The notes below the pieces were generated by a model. It saw nothing but the letters and a program-made list of their open reading frames with translations, did no database searches and was not told the origin of the DNA. The position numbers were made by a program, and so were the translations under genes. Positions 4,259-6,091 of a stretch of 6,091 nucleotides of DNA are shown piece by piece (position 1 is the stretch's first letter; each line of letters starts with the position of its first letter). The DNA is taken from contig JAMOSM010000141.1 of the NCBI GenBank assembly GCA_027063075.1, forward strand, positions 1 through 6,091, written 5' to 3'. The DNA comes from Nautiliaceae bacterium (GTDB taxonomy: Bacteria; Campylobacterota; Campylobacteria; Campylobacterales; Nautiliaceae).

Positions 4259-6091
4259 ATGGATGATTTAATGGAGTTGTTAGATGATTTTTTAGTAGAA
4301 GCGTTTGAGATGATTGAGGAGATGGACCAGGATTTAATTGAGCTTGAAAATAATCCTGATGATTTAGAACTTTTAAATAAAATTTTTAGGGTTGCCCATA
4401 CAATAAAGGGGAGTGGAAGTTTTTTAAATTTTGATAAATTGACTCATTTAACTCATCATATGGAAGCGGTGCTTGATAAAGCAAGAAGAGGGGAACTTAA
4501 AATAACTCCTGAGATTATGGATGTGATTTTAGAATCTGTTGATGCTATGAAAGCCATACTTGAATATATAAGAGACCATCAAAACGACTCATCTCCTGAT
4601 ATTGACATTGAACCTATTGTTAAAAAGCTTGATGCTATTGTAAGTGGTGAATTTGAAGGAGAGACAAAAGAGAAAAAAGAACCTAAGGTAAATTTAGAAG
4701 AAATAACTCTTGAGAATGTAGATGAGCTTGACCTCTCAGACCTTCCGCCTGAAGAGCTTGATGCTATTTTAGAAAAATTAGTAGAAGAAGTTAATAAAGA
4801 TGAAGAGAGTGAAGAAGCAGAAGAAAAAAAACAAGAAACATCACAAGAAGCTAAAAAAAAACCAAAAGAACCTCAAGAGGAGACGAAAGATAAAAAAGAG
4901 GTAGCCCCTTCTAAATCAACCAAGCCTGTATTAAAAGAAGACCAAAAAAAGATTACTCAAAAAGAGATAAAAAAACATATTGCCTCTGTAAAAGAACAGA
5001 CTATCAGGGTTGATGTAAAAAGACTTGACCAACTGATGAACTTAATCGGAGAGCTTGTTTTAGCTAAAAACAGACTTATAAAAATTTATAACGATGTTGA
5101 AGAGAGATATGAGGGAGAGAAGTTTTTAGAAGAGCTAAATCAGGTTGTATCCTCAATCTCTATTGTTACAACTGATTTGCAAATTGCTGTTATGAAAACA
5201 AGAATGCTTCCTATTGGAAAAGTATTTAATAAATTTCCACGTCTTGTGAGAGACCTTGCCCGTGAGCTTGGAAAGAAAGTTAAACTTATAATCGAAGGGG
5301 AAGATACAGAGCTTGATAAATCTATTATCGAAGAAATAGGAGACCCACTTGTACATATGATTAGAAATGCAGTAGACCACGGAATTGAACCTCCTGAGGA
5401 GAGAGTTAAAAAAGGAAAACCAGAAGAGGGGACTATCTGGCTTAGGGCGTATAATGAAGGGAATATGATTGTAATTGAAATTAAAGATGACGGACGCGGA
5501 ATGGACCCTGAAGCCCTTAAGAAAAAAGCTATAGAAAAGGGGATAATAACTCCTCAGGAAGCTGAAAATATGAGTGATAAAGAGGCTTTTATGCTTATTT
5601 TCCGTCCCGGATTTTCAACGGCTGAGAAAGTTACAAATGTATCAGGGCGCGGAGTTGGAATGGATGTTGTAAAAACAAACATTGAGAAACTAAACGGGAT
5701 TATAGAAGTTGATAGTGTTCTTGGGAAAGGAAGTACTTTTAAACTCAAAATTCCTTTAACTCTTGCAATTATCCAGGCACTTCTTGTTGCAAGTCAGGAA
5801 GACTTGTTTGCAATTCCTTTATCAAACGTGATTGAAACTGTTAGAATTGTAGAAGAAGATATTTATACAATTGAAGGGAAAAGTGTTCTTAAACTAAGGG
5901 ATGAAGTGCTTCCTCTTGTAAATATGGCGGATATTTTTGAAATTGAAAAAATACTTGAGCCTGATAAATATCTTTATGTAGTCATTTTAGGGCTTGGAGC
6001 TACAAAAATAGGACTTATTGTTGATAGGTTTATAGGTCAAGAAGAGATTGTTATTAAATCTCTTGGAGAATTTTTAAAAGGACTTCCGGGT
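4259..6091 (+). CDS. cheA: Chemotaxis histidine kinase CheA (3' end outside window)
   Basis: CheA autophosphorylates under receptor control and passes phosphate to CheY and, here, probably CheV. The frame is open for 611 codons to the edge. The P1 domain (1 to about 125) carries the phospho-accepting H47 in RVAHTIKGSGSF. A charged, low-complexity linker (about 130-245) stands where a P2 CheY-binding domain would be, and no clear P2 fold is recognised. P3 dimerisation begins near TIRVDVKRLDQLMNLIGELV (248-267). The P4 ATPase has the N box H366-N370-H374, G1 DDGRGM (410-415), F box RPGFS (449-453) and G2 GRGVGMDVV (463-471). The P5 CheW-like domain starts near 505 and is cut. Campylobacter CheA (about 770 residues) ends in a receiver domain, so one may lie just beyond the edge. 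The start at 4259 is 3 nt after cheV with only a weak site (AAAGG, 4248-4252); ATG at 4271 is a less likely alternative. It is probably translationally coupled to cheV. Confidence 0.96.
   Translation, partial: MDDLMELLDDFLVEAFEMIEEMDQDLIELENNPDDLELLNKIFRVAHTIKGSGSFLNFDKLTHLTHHMEAVLDKARRGELKITPEIMDVILESVDAMKAILEYIRDHQNDSSPDIDIEPIVKKLDAIVSGEFEGETKEKKEPKVNLEEITLENVDELDLSDLPPEELDAILEKLVEEVNKDEESEEAEEKKQETSQEAKKKPKEPQEETKDKKEVAPSKSTKPVLKEDQKKITQKEIKKHIASVKEQTIRVDVKRLDQLMNLIGELVLAKNRLIKIYNDVEERYEGEKFLEELNQVVSSISIVTTDLQIAVMKTRMLPIGKVFNKFPRLVRDLARELGKKVKLIIEGEDTELDKSIIEEIGDPLVHMIRNAVDHGIEPPEERVKKGKPEEGTIWLRAYNEGNMIVIEIKDDGRGMDPEALKKKAIEKGIITPQEAENMSDKEAFMLIFRPGFSTAEKVTNVSGRGVGMDVVKTNIEKLNGIIEVDSVLGKGSTFKLKIPLTLAIIQALLVASQEDLFAIPLSNVIETVRIVEEDIYTIEGKSVLKLRDEVLPLVNMADIFEIEKILEPDKYLYVVILGLGATKIGLIVDRFIGQEEIVIKSLGEFLKGLPG
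4824..4861 (+). repeat. A8 and A9 homopolymer tracts in the cheA linker
   Basis: An A8 run (4824-4831) and an A9 run (4853-4861) lie in the part of cheA that encodes the lysine/glutamate-rich linker. After the A9 run, one added A leads to a stop at 4891-4893 and one lost A to a stop at 4902-4904. Either would leave a P1-plus-linker fragment of about 210-215 residues. They could also simply reflect lysine codons in an AT-rich genome. Confidence 0.55.

Noticed and set aside
5153..5748. Two minus-strand frames (5153-5380 and 5554-5748)
   Set aside because: Antisense to the conserved P3/P4 region of cheA; no plausible start region or protein similarity.
4259..6091. Possible frameshift in cheA
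   Set aside because: The frame was read codon by codon from 4259 to the last base and stays open with all kinase motifs in order; only the right edge of the window cuts it.

Overview
This window is ordinary chromosomal sequence from an AT-rich (low-GC, by eye) Gram-negative bacterium, very probably a member of the Campylobacterota (epsilonproteobacteria). The evidence is the protein sequences and gene order. GreA, CheV and CheA read like their Campylobacter and Helicobacter counterparts, and the one clear promoter has the TTTTGGTATAATT form typical of that group. From memory, not checked here, lpxB-greA-dut is adjacent in Helicobacter pylori, and lpxB, greA, an unnamed gene, cheV, cheA and cheW lie together in Campylobacter jejuni. 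The lysine/glutamate-rich proteins and intact arginine gene would suit a free-living vent-type lineage such as Nautiliales, but that placement is only a guess.

Layout: seven genes, all on the + strand and almost without gaps. They are lpxB (5' end outside the window, ends 677), greA (699-1187), dut (1204-1632), argC (1641-2618), an LpxH-like metallophosphoesterase (2608-3303), cheV (3293-4255) and cheA (from 4259, running off the right edge in frame). Gaps are 21, 16 and 8 nt, then two 11-nt overlaps, then 3 nt. No terminator, RNA gene, mobile element, CRISPR array or gene-free stretch over 25 nt is visible. A promoter for greA overlaps the lpxB stop codon. The rest looks like one co-transcribed, partly translationally coupled unit.

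Functionally the run is mixed. LpxB and the LpxH-like protein would perform consecutive steps of lipid A synthesis: LpxH makes lipid X, and LpxB joins lipid X to its UDP-activated precursor. GreA rescues backtracked RNA polymerase, Dut removes dUTP, and ArgC is the third step of arginine synthesis. CheV and CheA are the adaptor and kinase of the chemotaxis array.

I found no novel system. The points most worth a second look are the GNHD (not GNRD) motif in the LpxH candidate, the promoter embedded in the lpxB stop codon, and A8/A9 homopolymer tracts in lpxH and in the cheA linker, where a one-base slip would truncate the protein.
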